Of a stretch of DNA of 10,269 nt, positions 1 through 7,057 are shown in pieces. Below the pieces are notes generated by a model that was not told where the DNA came from, did no database searches, and was given only the letters and a program-made list of their open reading frames with translations. The first letter of the stretch is position 1, and each line of letters begins with the position of its first letter. The position numbers and the translations under genes are program-made. Source of the stretch: Moraxellaceae bacterium UBA2031 (lineage in GTDB: Bacteria; Pseudomonadota; Gammaproteobacteria; Pseudomonadales; Moraxellaceae); contig DDBN01000135.1 of assembly GCA_002333145.1 (NCBI GenBank), positions 28,813 to 39,081 of the forward strand, written 5' to 3'.

Positions 1-332
1 CCTTCGTCCTGCAGATGGTAGGCGCGAATCTTGTTAAGCAATCCGATGCCGCGGCCTTCCTGGCGCAAGTAAAGAATCACACCACGACCAGTCTCGGCAA
101 TTTTTTGCATGGCGGCTTCAAGTTGCGGGCCGCAATCACAGCGCAGACTGCCGAAGCCATCACCGGTCAGGCACTCAGAGTGCATGCGCATCAATACGGG
201 CTGACCACTGGCGACATCACCCATAACCAAGGCAACATGTTCCTTGCCTGTCTCGGGGTCCTCGAAGGCATGAATCATGAAATTGCCATGACGAGTAGGC
301 AGTTGGGATGCAGCGACGAAAGCAACAGGCAC
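1..332 (-). CDS. ribA: GTP cyclohydrolase II (RibA), 3' part cut by window edge
   Basis: This enzyme opens the riboflavin pathway in the cytosol, converting GTP to 2,5-diamino-6-ribosylamino-pyrimidinone phosphate, formate and pyrophosphate. About 110 of the usual ~200 residues are present. The zinc site is intact: HSECLTGD (51-58, Cys54) followed by LRCDCG (63-68, Cys65 and Cys67). The nucleotide-binding/catalytic stretch LRQEGRGIGLLNKIRAY is at 89-105. I chose the GTG at 332 because GGGAG lies about 7 nt upstream and the protein then begins VPVAFVAASQLPT, like pseudomonad RibA. An in-frame ATG at 362 lies inside a likely -10 box, so it is probably not used. The gene follows the protease gene after 85 bp and may be transcribed from its own promoter. 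It matters because the neighbouring RibBA has lost these zinc cysteines. Confidence 0.96.
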   Translation of the reverse strand, partial: MPVAFVAASQLPTRHGNFMIHAFEDPETGKEHVALVMGDVASGQPVLMRMHSECLTGDGFGSLRCDCGPQLEAAMQKIAETGRGVILYLRQEGRGIGLLNKIRAYHLQDE

Positions 333-360
333 GGATGGCTCCCGGGATAGGGGGGCGTGC

Positions 361-369
361 ATTGTAGCA
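361..369 (-). promoter_or_regulatory. Extended -10 promoter element before ribA
   Basis: The minus strand reads TGCTACAAT, a TGn extended -10 with a five-of-six hexamer (TACAAT). No good -35 is visible at 16-18 bp, which is common for extended -10 promoters. Transcription would start near 354, giving a leader of about 22 nt that carries the GGGAG of the GTG start at 332. This would let ribA be expressed separately from the upstream operon. It is inferred from sequence only. Confidence 0.45.
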
Positions 370-417
370 AACCCGGCGGTCAGGAACAGGGCAGTCGGCA
401 GAATGAATGGTGGTCGC

Positions 418-1062
418 TTAGCGCGCAGTCAGGCGGATTCGGTTCTGTTCATGCTGCATACTGACCCGGGACAAAAAGGTCATGCCCAGCAGGATAGGAG
501 CGTTGTCGTTGCTCTCGCGAACAGTGGCGATCACATTACGGACCGTAATTGGACCTACTTGCACACTGCCAAGGGTGACAGACCAGCCCTCTATATTGCC
601 TCCGGCCGTCATGATTCCGACCCGCTCACCAATGCGTTTGTAATCTAGGCCAATAGCCCGTGCATCGTTGGCGGTTAGCGAGACGGTATTGGCACCCGTA
701 TCTACCAGAAAACGCACAACGCGGCCGTTGATCTGGCCGCCGGTAATGAATTGGCCGTAGCCATTCATGCCAATCTCGACACTGGCGCCAGCACTGCGCT
801 GGGTGATGGCGCCGGTATCTTTACCCATCGCTAACCGCACTTCCCGCTTGTTGATGCGCAGCAGTGTGTCTTGCCGGGTGACCTCTAGTACGGTAACGCC
901 ACCAATACGCTCGCCCACAGCCAGCATATGCTGCTCGCCGTCGATCCTGAGCAAGGCTTTTTGTCCGAGCAGTCCGATCACTAATACATGCGGGTCATCC
1001 CGGCTGGCCAGTGCGTTGCTGGCCAGAGTGAGCAGTAGCAGTAGGGCGACTAGTGATTTCAT
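418..1062 (-). CDS. Retropepsin-like aspartic protease (TIGR02281 / clan AA type), exported
   Basis: This is a 214-residue protein with an N-terminal hydrophobic signal sequence (about residues 2-19, cleavage plausible after NALA), so the rest should lie in the periplasm. Residues 25-80 form a beta-rich region of unclear role. The C-terminal half is a single retropepsin domain. Its catalytic motif FLVDTGANTVSL is at 118-129, with Asp121 as the catalytic residue. The second conserved strand ILLGMTFL is at 190-197, matching the LLGMSFL pattern of the TIGR02281 family. Proteases of this class carry one Asp per chain and act as dimers. The physiological substrate is unknown. GAGGA lies 4 nt before the ATG, and pgpA ends 15 bp upstream, so it is probably cotranscribed. 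A second DTGA at 82-85 lacks the hydrophobic flank and is not the active site. Confidence 0.88.
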   Translation of the reverse strand: MKSLVALLLLLTLASNALASRDDPHVLVIGLLGQKALLRIDGEQHMLAVGERIGGVTVLEVTRQDTLLRINKREVRLAMGKDTGAITQRSAGASVEIGMNGYGQFITGGQINGRVVRFLVDTGANTVSLTANDARAIGLDYKRIGERVGIMTAGGNIEGWSVTLGSVQVGPITVRNVIATVRESNDNAPILLGMTFLSRVSMQHEQNRIRLTAR

Positions 1063-1077
1063 CGTGTCCTCAGCGGC

Positions 1078-1569
1078 TTAAGCGTTAAACAGCATACGCA
1101 GGGCGTACAAGCAGGCTCCCGCTATTGCCCCGGCGGCCAAATCATCGACCATGATGCCAAGTCCACCATGTACTTTTCTGTCCAGATAGCCGATCGGCCA
1201 AGGCTTGGCAATATCGAATAAGCGGAACAGGCCAAAGCCAACCAGCAGCCAGAGTACGCTGGCACCATCCCAATGCAGTACCGGTACGAGAGGAATTAGT
1301 GCTATCCACTGGCCGGCAAACTCGTCCCAGACGATGCGGCCATCATCATGCACCTGTAAGGCCTTGGCCGCATGATCGCAGATGGCAATACCGGCAAGCG
1401 AGGCGAGCAGTACGACGACCAGATAGGCTGGCAGGGTAAGCAGAGCCAACAGCGGGAAAAGCACCAGCGCCCCAAGGGAGCCGAAGGTGCCGGGCGCTTT
1501 CGGGGCGAGGCCGCTGCCAAAGCCAAAGGCCAGTAATTGCAGGGGGTCGCGCAGGTTGGGCTTATTCAT
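1078..1569 (-). CDS. pgpA: Phosphatidylglycerophosphatase A
   Basis: This is an inner-membrane lipid phosphatase that removes the phosphate from phosphatidylglycerophosphate to give phosphatidylglycerol. Its 163 residues are normal for the family. Family motifs are all present: GSGLAPKAPGTFGS (18-31), DEFAGQ (82-87), FRLFDIAKPWPI (115-126) and HGGLGIMVDDLAAG (134-147). The acidic residues in DEFAGQ and MVDD are the likely metal and catalytic positions. Hydrophobic segments lie around 32-64, 88-114 and 143-160. The ATG is preceded by AAGG at 8 nt. It sits 34 bp after thiL, the usual gammaproteobacterial order, with no biochemical link to riboflavin. Confidence 0.96.
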   Translation of the reverse strand: MNKPNLRDPLQLLAFGFGSGLAPKAPGTFGSLGALVLFPLLALLTLPAYLVVVLLASLAGIAICDHAAKALQVHDDGRIVWDEFAGQWIALIPLVPVLHWDGASVLWLLVGFGLFRLFDIAKPWPIGYLDRKVHGGLGIMVDDLAAGAIAGACLYALRMLFNA

Positions 1570-1603
1570 GGGGGCGGCCTTGCCGGAGTGAAAGATCAGA
1601 GTG

Positions 1604-2557
1604 TCAGAAATGGGTGTAGCCGGCTACCGGCATGTCCACAGGATGGCCGTCACGCTGGAAGATGAGTCCGTGAGCCTCTGTGATGCAGCCGATCCGTTGG
1701 CATGGAATCGGCAGGCGAGCAATTGCGTCACGGGCATGTACTGGCGCGGTGAACAGCAGTTCATAGTCGTCGCCACTGGTCAGCGCGAAAATAGTGGCGA
1801 AAGCCGGGTCGATTGCCTGCAAAGCAGGGCTCAGGGGCAGGGCATCAAGATTCAGTTCGGCACCGACCTGCGAGGCACGGAGCAGGTGGCTGAGGTCCTG
1901 AGCCAATCCATCAGAGACATCCATGCAGGCGGTGGCCAGATCACGTAATGCCAGACCAAGTGCAAGGCGGGGTTGTGGGCGATTTAGTCGCTCTAGGGCA
2001 ATAGCCTGATTCTGCGGCTCGATGGCGTCCGGCCATTGCTCTAGCGTAAGGCGCAAGCCCAGGCCAGCATCGCCCAGTGTGCCAGAGACATAAAGATCAT
2101 CACCGGGGCGGGCACCATCGCGACGCAAAGCCTGTGCGACGGGCACGGTGCCCATGGCCGTTACGGTGATGCTAAGGGGGCCGCGCGTGGTGTCACCGCC
2201 AACAAGACGAACGCCATTCTGGTCGGCTAGCGAAAAAAAACCGTGCGTAAACTCACGCAGAAAGTCCGCGTCGTTATCCGGCAGAGTGATGGCCAGCGTC
2301 ACCCAGCGTGCTTTAGCACCCATGGCGGCTAGGTCTGAAAGATTAACGGCAAGACTTTTCCAGCCGATATCGTAGGCGAGTGCATTTTCCGGGAAGTGGC
2401 AGCCAGTAACCAGTGTGTCGGTCGTTACCACTAATACTTCACCCGTTGGTACGGCGAGCAAGGCCGCATCATCCCCGATGCCAAGCACAACATTGTCGTC
2501 GTGCCCGGGTCGGGAAAAAAACTCACGGATGATGTCGAACTCGCCATAACCGGACAT
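1604..2557 (-). CDS. thiL: Thiamine-monophosphate kinase
   Basis: ThiL phosphorylates thiamine monophosphate with ATP to form thiamine diphosphate, the active cofactor, in the cytosol. The 317-residue length is typical. Motifs in order are GIGDDAALL (26-34, metal/ATP aspartates), TTDTLVTGCHF (45-55), KSLAVNLSDLAAMGA (67-81), GGDTTRGP (120-127), MDVSDGLAQDL (212-222) and SGDDYELLF (261-269). The protein ends in YTHF, like the conserved aromatic C-terminus of ThiL. Only 8 bp separate it from the nusB stop and the ribosome binding site is weak. Translation is therefore probably coupled to nusB. No TPP riboswitch is seen nearby. Confidence 0.97.
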   Translation of the reverse strand: MSGYGEFDIIREFFSRPGHDDNVVLGIGDDAALLAVPTGEVLVVTTDTLVTGCHFPENALAYDIGWKSLAVNLSDLAAMGAKARWVTLAITLPDNDADFLREFTHGFFSLADQNGVRLVGGDTTRGPLSITVTAMGTVPVAQALRRDGARPGDDLYVSGTLGDAGLGLRLTLEQWPDAIEPQNQAIALERLNRPQPRLALGLALRDLATACMDVSDGLAQDLSHLLRASQVGAELNLDALPLSPALQAIDPAFATIFALTSGDDYELLFTAPVHARDAIARLPIPCQRIGCITEAHGLIFQRDGHPVDMPVAGYTHF

Positions 2558-2565
2558 GACGATAC

Positions 2566-3015
2566 TCAGTTATTGCGTTCGATCTTGCGGTGCTGCTTAG
2601 CGACTTCGTCGAGAATGCCGTTCACATATTTGTGTGATTCGGTGGCGCCAAAGTCCTTGGCTAGCTCGATGCCTTCGTTGATGACAACCTTGTAAGGTAC
2701 ATCCAACCGGCGCAGCATTTCATACGTGCCGATGCGCAAAATAGCGCGTTCGACATGATCGAGAGAGTGCATCTTTCGATCAAGATGCATCATGAACGCG
2801 TCATCGATATCGTTACTCTGTTTGACGATTTCGTGAATTAGTTCGTGAAAGTAATCGAGATCTACTTTGTGCATGTCATTCTCGACGCGATAACGCGCCT
2901 CAATTTCATGCACTGGATTTTGCGAAATAGACCATTCGTACAGCGCCTGCATGGCAAAGCGACGTGCCTTACGGCGGGCTGACGGTTTGATGGCCATGGT
3001 ATTGCTTTTGCTCAC
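2566..3015 (-). CDS. nusB: Transcription antitermination factor NusB
   Basis: NusB pairs with NusE (ribosomal protein S10) on boxA RNA to suppress early termination, mainly of rRNA operons. The 149-residue protein has the basic arginine-rich N-terminus (SARRKARRFAMQALY, 12-26) and the helical C-terminal segment with VERAILRIGTYEML and VINEGIELAKDFG, ending in KYVNGILDEVAK. The start is a GTG: GAGAG lies exactly 5 nt upstream. An in-frame ATG six codons later (2997) has no comparable site. A perfect 11-bp hairpin lies in the gap between ribH and this gene, so nusB expression may be set separately from the rib genes. Confidence 0.96.
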   Translation of the reverse strand: MSKSNTMAIKPSARRKARRFAMQALYEWSISQNPVHEIEARYRVENDMHKVDLDYFHELIHEIVKQSNDIDDAFMMHLDRKMHSLDHVERAILRIGTYEMLRRLDVPYKVVINEGIELAKDFGATESHKYVNGILDEVAKQHRKIERNN

Positions 3016-3046
3016 GGGAACTCTCTCGTCGGAATGGCGAAAATGA

Positions 3047-3072
3047 CTGCAGGAGTGCGTTCACTCCTGCAG
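3047..3072 (-). promoter_or_regulatory. Perfect 11-bp intercistronic hairpin between ribH and nusB
   Basis: CTGCAGGAGTG (3047-3057) pairs perfectly with CACTCCTGCAG (3062-3072) around a 4-nt loop. It occupies most of the 71-bp gap. On the minus strand the stem is followed by TCATTTTCG, which is only a short T tract. Partial terminator, RNA-processing or 3'-end protecting stem-loop are the likely roles. It ends about 20 nt before the nusB Shine-Dalgarno. Confidence 0.6.
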
Positions 3073-3086
3073 GGGCGCACTCCGTA

Positions 3087-3557
3087 TCAGATGGCCTTTA
3101 GTACCGACACCATTTCGATGGCGGTCATGGCGGCATCCGAGCCTTTGTTGCCGGCTTTGGTGCCGGAACGTTCAATGGCCTGCTCGATGGAGTCGGTCGT
3201 TAATACGCCAAATATAACGGGCAAGCTGTATTGCAGGCCGACTACGCCGAGTCCCTTGGCGGCTTCGTTACAGACAAAATCAAAGTGCGGCGTACCGCCA
3301 CGGATAACAGCGCCGAGGCCAATAATGGCGTCGAAAGATTTTTTCTCAGCCAGCTTTTGTGCGGCCAATGGAAGCTCCCATGCACCCGGTACGCGCACCA
3401 CAGTGATGTTTTCTTCTTTTACGCCGTGACGCTTTAATGTGTCGACAGCGCCGTCCAGCAAGGACTCGACAACAAAGCTGTTAAAGCGGGCAACTACAAT
3501 GGCGTACTTGCCGTCGGCCTGGGCGAAGTTGCCTTCGATGACGTTGATCTTGCTCAT
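3087..3557 (-). CDS. ribH: 6,7-dimethyl-8-ribityllumazine synthase
   Basis: RibH condenses 5-amino-6-ribitylamino-uracil with dihydroxybutanone phosphate to give lumazine, the substrate of riboflavin synthase, usually as a 60-mer or smaller oligomer. From the chosen start the protein is 156 residues, the same as E. coli. Seen motifs are ARFN (23-26, substrate binding), VPGAWELPLAA (56-66), GAVIRGGTPHFD (82-93, with His91 the likely catalytic histidine), FGVLTT (116-121) and the phosphate-binding ERSGTKAGNKG. The ATG at 3557 has AAGGA 7 nt upstream. An in-frame ATG at 3578 would add seven residues (MTEKETD) with a weak site and no family match. It follows ribBA after 56 bp. Confidence 0.97.
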   Translation of the reverse strand: MSKINVIEGNFAQADGKYAIVVARFNSFVVESLLDGAVDTLKRHGVKEENITVVRVPGAWELPLAAQKLAEKKSFDAIIGLGAVIRGGTPHFDFVCNEAAKGLGVVGLQYSLPVIFGVLTTDSIEQAIERSGTKAGNKGSDAAMTAIEMVSVLKAI

Positions 3558-3583
3558 GTCGGTTTCCTTTTCAGTCATTCACT

Positions 3584-3598
3584 TCTTCGTAACGAAGA
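3584..3598 (-). promoter_or_regulatory. Short hairpin between ribBA and ribH
   Basis: TCTTCG (3584-3589) pairs with CGAAGA (3593-3598) around a 3-nt loop in the 56-bp ribBA-ribH gap. There is no T tract, so it is not a terminator. It is a small element that could arise by chance, listed because similar stems occur in the gaps on either side. Confidence 0.3.
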
Positions 3599-3613
3599 GA
3601 CGTGGATTAATGG

Positions 3614-4714
3614 TTATTCAGTGGTTACGTATTCCACGATTTCTAAGCCAAAGCCGGAAAGCGCGTTGAATTTCATGGGGGAACTCAAGAGTCGCATCTT
3701 GCGCACATCAAGGTCGCGCAGGATTTGTGAGCCAGTGCCAATGTTGAGATACATGCCGGAGCTTTCGGCACGAGTCCGATCGCCAAAAAATTCGTCGATA
3801 TGCTCAATAATATTGGCTGAGCTGTAGTCATGACCAATCAGCACCACGATGCCGTAGTCACTATCGGCAACTTCTTGCAGACATTTTTGCAAGCTCCAGC
3901 CAATGCGACCGTTGTATTTGGCCTGCAGCAAATCGCGCATTGGGTTCACGACATGCACGCGCACCGTTGGTATGGAGCCAGTACTGCTATCACCTTTCAC
4001 CAAGGCAATATGGGTGTCGACACCATCAGGTTCGCGGTACACGTGCATGGTAAAGTCGCCGTACGCCGTTGGCAGTGTGCGGGTGTCGACACGCGTCACG
4101 GTTTGTTCATTGACCATGCGGTAATGAATAAGGTCGGCAATCGTGCCGATCTTTAGGCTATGTTCTTCAGCAAACTTTTCCAGATCAGGACGACGAGACA
4201 TGGTGCCATCTTCGTTCATGATCTCGCAGATCACGCCCGCAGGCTCAAGGCCGGCAAGGCGAGCCAGATCGCAAGACGCTTCAGTATGGCCTGCACGCTT
4301 GAGTACGCCACCTGGCTCTGCCATTAACGGAAAAATATGGCCCGGCTGCACAATATCCGAGGCTTTTGCATCACGTGCTACGGCGGCTTGCACAGTGCAT
4401 GCGCGGTCGGCCGCAGAGATGCCCGTGGATACGCCCACGGCCGCTTCAATAGAAACGGTAAACTTGGTGCCGTAGCCAGAGGCATTGCGTTGCACCATTA
4501 GCGGCAACTTGAGTTGCTCGCAACGTTCGCGCGTCATGGGCATGCAGATCAGGCCACGGCCAAATTTCGCCATGAAGTTGATGTCTTCAGGACGGCAATG
4601 GGACGCGCCCATGACCAAGTCGCCTTCATTTTCGCGATCTTCGTCATCCATCAAGACCACCATACGGCCAAGACGTATATCGGTAATCAGTTCTTCAATC
4701 GTGTTCAGCGCCAT
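3614..4714 (-). CDS. ribBA: 3,4-dihydroxy-2-butanone 4-phosphate synthase with degenerate GTP cyclohydrolase II-like C-terminal domain
   Basis: The N-terminal domain (about 1-200) makes dihydroxybutanone phosphate and formate from ribulose 5-phosphate. It has the acidic metal-binding motif DDEDRENEGDL (23-33), TGISAADRA (97-105) and the catalytic HTEAS (143-147). Residues 205-366 keep the cyclohydrolase II framework (TRTLPTAYGDFTMHVY, then HIALVKGD). However, where RibA has HSECLTGD and LRCDCG, this protein reads VHVVNPMRDLL (253-263) and GWSLQKCL (272-279), so all three zinc cysteines are gone. GTP cyclohydrolase activity is therefore unlikely, and the stand-alone ribA would supply it. This matches the RibBX-type variant known in Proteobacteria. 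GGAGAG lies 8 nt before the ATG. An automatic label 'bifunctional' would be misleading. Confidence 0.95.
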   Translation of the reverse strand: MALNTIEELITDIRLGRMVVLMDDEDRENEGDLVMGASHCRPEDINFMAKFGRGLICMPMTRERCEQLKLPLMVQRNASGYGTKFTVSIEAAVGVSTGISAADRACTVQAAVARDAKASDIVQPGHIFPLMAEPGGVLKRAGHTEASCDLARLAGLEPAGVICEIMNEDGTMSRRPDLEKFAEEHSLKIGTIADLIHYRMVNEQTVTRVDTRTLPTAYGDFTMHVYREPDGVDTHIALVKGDSSTGSIPTVRVHVVNPMRDLLQAKYNGRIGWSLQKCLQEVADSDYGIVVLIGHDYSSANIIEHIDEFFGDRTRAESSGMYLNIGTGSQILRDLDVRKMRLLSSPMKFNALSGFGLEIVEYVTTE

Positions 4715-4731
4715 CTTTCAATCTCTCCGCG

Positions 4732-4749
4732 CTCTCGTTTTGACGAGAG
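4732..4749 (-). promoter_or_regulatory. 7-bp hairpin just upstream of the ribBA ribosome binding site
   Basis: CTCTCGT (4732-4738) pairs with ACGAGAG (4743-4749) around a 4-nt loop in the 67-bp gap between ribE and ribBA. On the minus strand the stem ends 3 nt before the GGAGAG of ribBA, so it could influence translation initiation. The gap is too short for an FMN riboswitch, which would need well over 100 nt. Confidence 0.4.
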
Positions 4750-4781
4750 GGCCGTAAGTGGCCGTGGTTAAATCAGCGTGC

Positions 4782-5444
4782 TTACTTCATAAATCCATTT
4801 TCGGCCAGAAAGGCCGTGGTGATGCCGCTCTGGTGGCTGGCATCAGCCGCTTTATCGCCCAGTAGCAGGCGCTCCAGATAACGGGCAATCACATCTACTT
4901 CCAGATTGATTTTCGTACCAACTGCCCAGCCGGCAATGTTAGTTTCCTGCACGGTGTGCGGCACGATGGTGAGGTCAAATTCTGCGCCACGCAGTCCGTT
5001 AATAGTAAGGCTAATACCATCCGTGGTGATCGAACCTTTTTCGGCAATATATTTTGCCAATGCATCCGGCGCCTTTATGCGAAAAAGTACGGCACGTGCT
5101 GAGACATCACGACCCACCACTTCGCCAATACCATCAACATGGCCGCTGACAATGTGGCCGCCAAGACGTGATTGTGGCATCAGGGCTTTTTCCAGATTTA
5201 CGCGCTCACCCACCTTGAGTGTTTTTAGTGTGGATCGCATCAAGGTTTCCGTCGAAACATCGGCGATAAATCCATCACCGGGTAACGCCACTGCAGTCAG
5301 GCAGACACCGTTGGTGGCAATGGAATCACCCAGCTTTACATCACTCAGGTCGAGTTTGCCGGTGGCAATAGACAGACGCACATCACCACCACGCGGCTCA
5401 ATGGCGCGTATGGTGCCAACTGCTTCAATAATACCGGTAAACAT
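4782..5444 (-). CDS. ribE: Riboflavin synthase, alpha subunit
   Basis: This enzyme dismutates two molecules of 6,7-dimethyl-8-ribityllumazine into riboflavin and the pyrimidine that RibH reuses. The 220-residue protein shows the two tandem beta-barrel domains of the family. Domain one begins MFTGIIEAVG and contains ATNGVCLT (43-50, Cys48). Domain two begins near the conserved SRLGGHIVSGHVDG (92-105) and contains ITTDGISLTING (139-150). I chose the ATG at 5444 because MFTGII is the invariant family N-terminus and GGAGAG lies just upstream. A GTG at 5459 would add five residues and overlap the binding site. The gene is also called ribC in some species. ribD ends 15 bp before this start. Confidence 0.97.
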   Translation of the reverse strand: MFTGIIEAVGTIRAIEPRGGDVRLSIATGKLDLSDVKLGDSIATNGVCLTAVALPGDGFIADVSTETLMRSTLKTLKVGERVNLEKALMPQSRLGGHIVSGHVDGIGEVVGRDVSARAVLFRIKAPDALAKYIAEKGSITTDGISLTINGLRGAEFDLTIVPHTVQETNIAGWAVGTKINLEVDVIARYLERLLLGDKAADASHQSGITTAFLAENGFMK

Positions 5445-5459
5445 GAACGCTCTCTCCAC

Positions 5460-6575
5460 TCACAATGCTTTGGGGCGGGCCAGTAGGCGGATATCGTTAC
5501 CCACCATGCGCAGGTCAGTAATCACAAGTTTGCGCTGTTCGCGCATGAATTGCTGCGGCCAGTCCAACAGCGGCTTAGCGCTGCTGCCCATCAGTACGGG
5601 TGCTTGATAAATCACGTATTCATCCACAAGACCGGCACGGGCCGCGCTACCGGCAACAGTGGCTCCTGCCTCGATCAGCACTTCGTTAGCACCTTCATCC
5701 GCCAGGCGTTGGAGCAGCACTTTAAGGTCTACCTTGCCGGATTTTCCGTCCAACACCCATATCTCCGCGCCAGCATCACGCAGGGCAGTTTGCCTGGGCA
5801 GTTGCGAGCGGATGCCGACAATAATGGTGCGGCCCGGCTGCTTGAGTATTTTGGCGGTGAGCGGTGTGCGGAAATCGGTATCCAGTACCACACGCCAAGG
5901 TTGTACTGGCTCGCCGTGGTCCCAGTCCTCGCACTCATCCGGGCGCACAGTCAGTGCAGGGTCATCTGCCAACACTGTACCAATGCCAGTGATGATGGCA
6001 GAACTCATGGCGCGCCACAGCTGTACATCACGACGAGCGTCGGGGCCAGTAATCCATTTGGACTCACCTGAAGCGGCCGCGGTGCGACCATCCAGGCTGG
6101 CGGCGAGTTTGACGCGTGTCCATGGCAGGCCGCCTTTAATGCGACGCAGAAAGCCGGGGTTGAGTGCGCGGGCTTCATCGGCCAATAAATCAGATTCGGC
6201 GGTAATGCCGGCTTGGCGCAGGATGTCCATGCCCTTACCAGCGACGAGAGGATTAGGGTCTTCCATGGCCACGACAACGCGATTAAGGCCGGCAATTACC
6301 AGTTCGTTAGCGCAAGGTGGTGTGCGGCCATGATGGGCGCAGGGTTCTAGCGTGACATAGGCAGTGGCGCCATAAGCGCGGTAGCCCGCTTGTTTCAACG
6401 CGACAACTTCGGCATGCGGGCCGCCGGCACGAGCGTGATAGCCCGTCCCTACGACGACACCATCCTTCACAATAACGCAGCCCACGCGCGGGTTGGGCTG
6501 CGTAGTGAAGCGGCCACGGCGAGCCAGCTGTATCGCTTCGCTCATGTGGCGGATGTCGTCAGGAGAAAAACTCAT
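5460..6575 (-). CDS. ribD: Bifunctional riboflavin deaminase/reductase RibD
   Basis: RibD performs the second and third steps of the pyrimidine branch: deamination of the diaminopyrimidine, then NADPH-dependent reduction of the ribosyl side chain. The 371-residue protein has the N-terminal cytidine-deaminase-like domain (about 1-145). Its zinc site is HAEVVAL (54-60, His54 ligand and Glu56 proton shuttle) plus PCAHHGRTPPC (78-88, Cys79 and Cys88). The reductase domain (about 150-367) has KLAASLDGRTA (156-166), ITGPDAR (176-182) and EAGATVAGS (302-310). The last motif reads EGGPTLAG in E. coli, a mild divergence. The ATG overlaps the nrdR stop codon (ATGA), which indicates translational coupling. 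Confidence 0.97.
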   Translation of the reverse strand: MSFSPDDIRHMSEAIQLARRGRFTTQPNPRVGCVIVKDGVVVGTGYHARAGGPHAEVVALKQAGYRAYGATAYVTLEPCAHHGRTPPCANELVIAGLNRVVVAMEDPNPLVAGKGMDILRQAGITAESDLLADEARALNPGFLRRIKGGLPWTRVKLAASLDGRTAAASGESKWITGPDARRDVQLWRAMSSAIITGIGTVLADDPALTVRPDECEDWDHGEPVQPWRVVLDTDFRTPLTAKILKQPGRTIIVGIRSQLPRQTALRDAGAEIWVLDGKSGKVDLKVLLQRLADEGANEVLIEAGATVAGSAARAGLVDEYVIYQAPVLMGSSAKPLLDWPQQFMREQRKLVITDLRMVGNDIRLLARPKAL

Positions 6576-7039
6576 TCCGATGCCTGTGTATCGCGTTCGA
6601 GCTTATCAATTTCCGTACGGAATGCGCTGATGTCCTGAAAGCTGCGATACACCGATGCAAAGCGCACATAGCCGACAGAATCCAATGACTTGAGTTCGTC
6701 CATGACCAATTCGCCCACCATGCGGGCTTTGACTTCGCGTTCGCCAGAGGCACGCAGGCGGTGCAGGATGCGGCCAACCGCGGCATCAATTTGTTCGATG
6801 GCAACGGGGCGTTTCTGTAATGCATGCATCATGCCGGAGCGCAGCTTGGCCTCGTCAAAGGGCTGGCGCACGCCATCGGATTTGATGATGCGGGGCAAGA
6901 CGAGTTCGGCGGTTTCAAAGGTGGTGAAGCGTTCGCCACAGGCGGTGCATTCACGACGACGACGCACCTGGCCGCCATCGGCGACCAGACGAGAGTCGAT
7001 GACTTTTGTGTCGTCGGTACTACAGAAAGGACAGTGCAT
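6572..7039 (-). CDS. nrdR: Transcriptional repressor NrdR
   Basis: NrdR represses ribonucleotide reductase genes in response to ATP/dATP levels. All family features are present in 155 residues. There is a zinc ribbon with Cys3, Cys6, Cys31 and Cys34 (CPFC and CTAC), preceded by the DNA-contacting VRRRR run (25-29). An ATP-cone domain follows at about 49-139, with PRIIKSDG near its start and GYVRFASVYRSFQD (123-136) at its end. GGGAG lies 9 nt before the ATG. The gene leads the rib run and overlaps ribD by 4 nt, the common gammaproteobacterial arrangement. No ribonucleotide reductase gene is in the window, so its targets are elsewhere. Confidence 0.97.
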   Translation of the reverse strand: MHCPFCSTDDTKVIDSRLVADGGQVRRRRECTACGERFTTFETAELVLPRIIKSDGVRQPFDEAKLRSGMMHALQKRPVAIEQIDAAVGRILHRLRASGEREVKARMVGELVMDELKSLDSVGYVRFASVYRSFQDISAFRTEIDKLERDTQASE

Positions 7040-7057
7040 AAGGAAAGGCTCCCAAAC

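Noticed and set aside
816..822. A second DTGA motif at residues 82-85 of the aspartic protease, suggesting a two-domain active site.
   Set aside because: It lacks the hydrophobic strand before the Asp and has no matching LLGM-type second strand. The real site is Asp121.
3558..3578. Longer RibH start at 3578 (MTEKETD extension).
   Set aside because: The ATG at 3557 has AAGGA at 7 nt and gives the family-typical N-terminus and length.
4906..5607. Long plus-strand open frame of 233 codons opposite ribE and the end of ribD.
   Set aside because: It is a frame shadow. Both minus-strand genes have intact family motifs and the product is serine/arginine-rich without domains.
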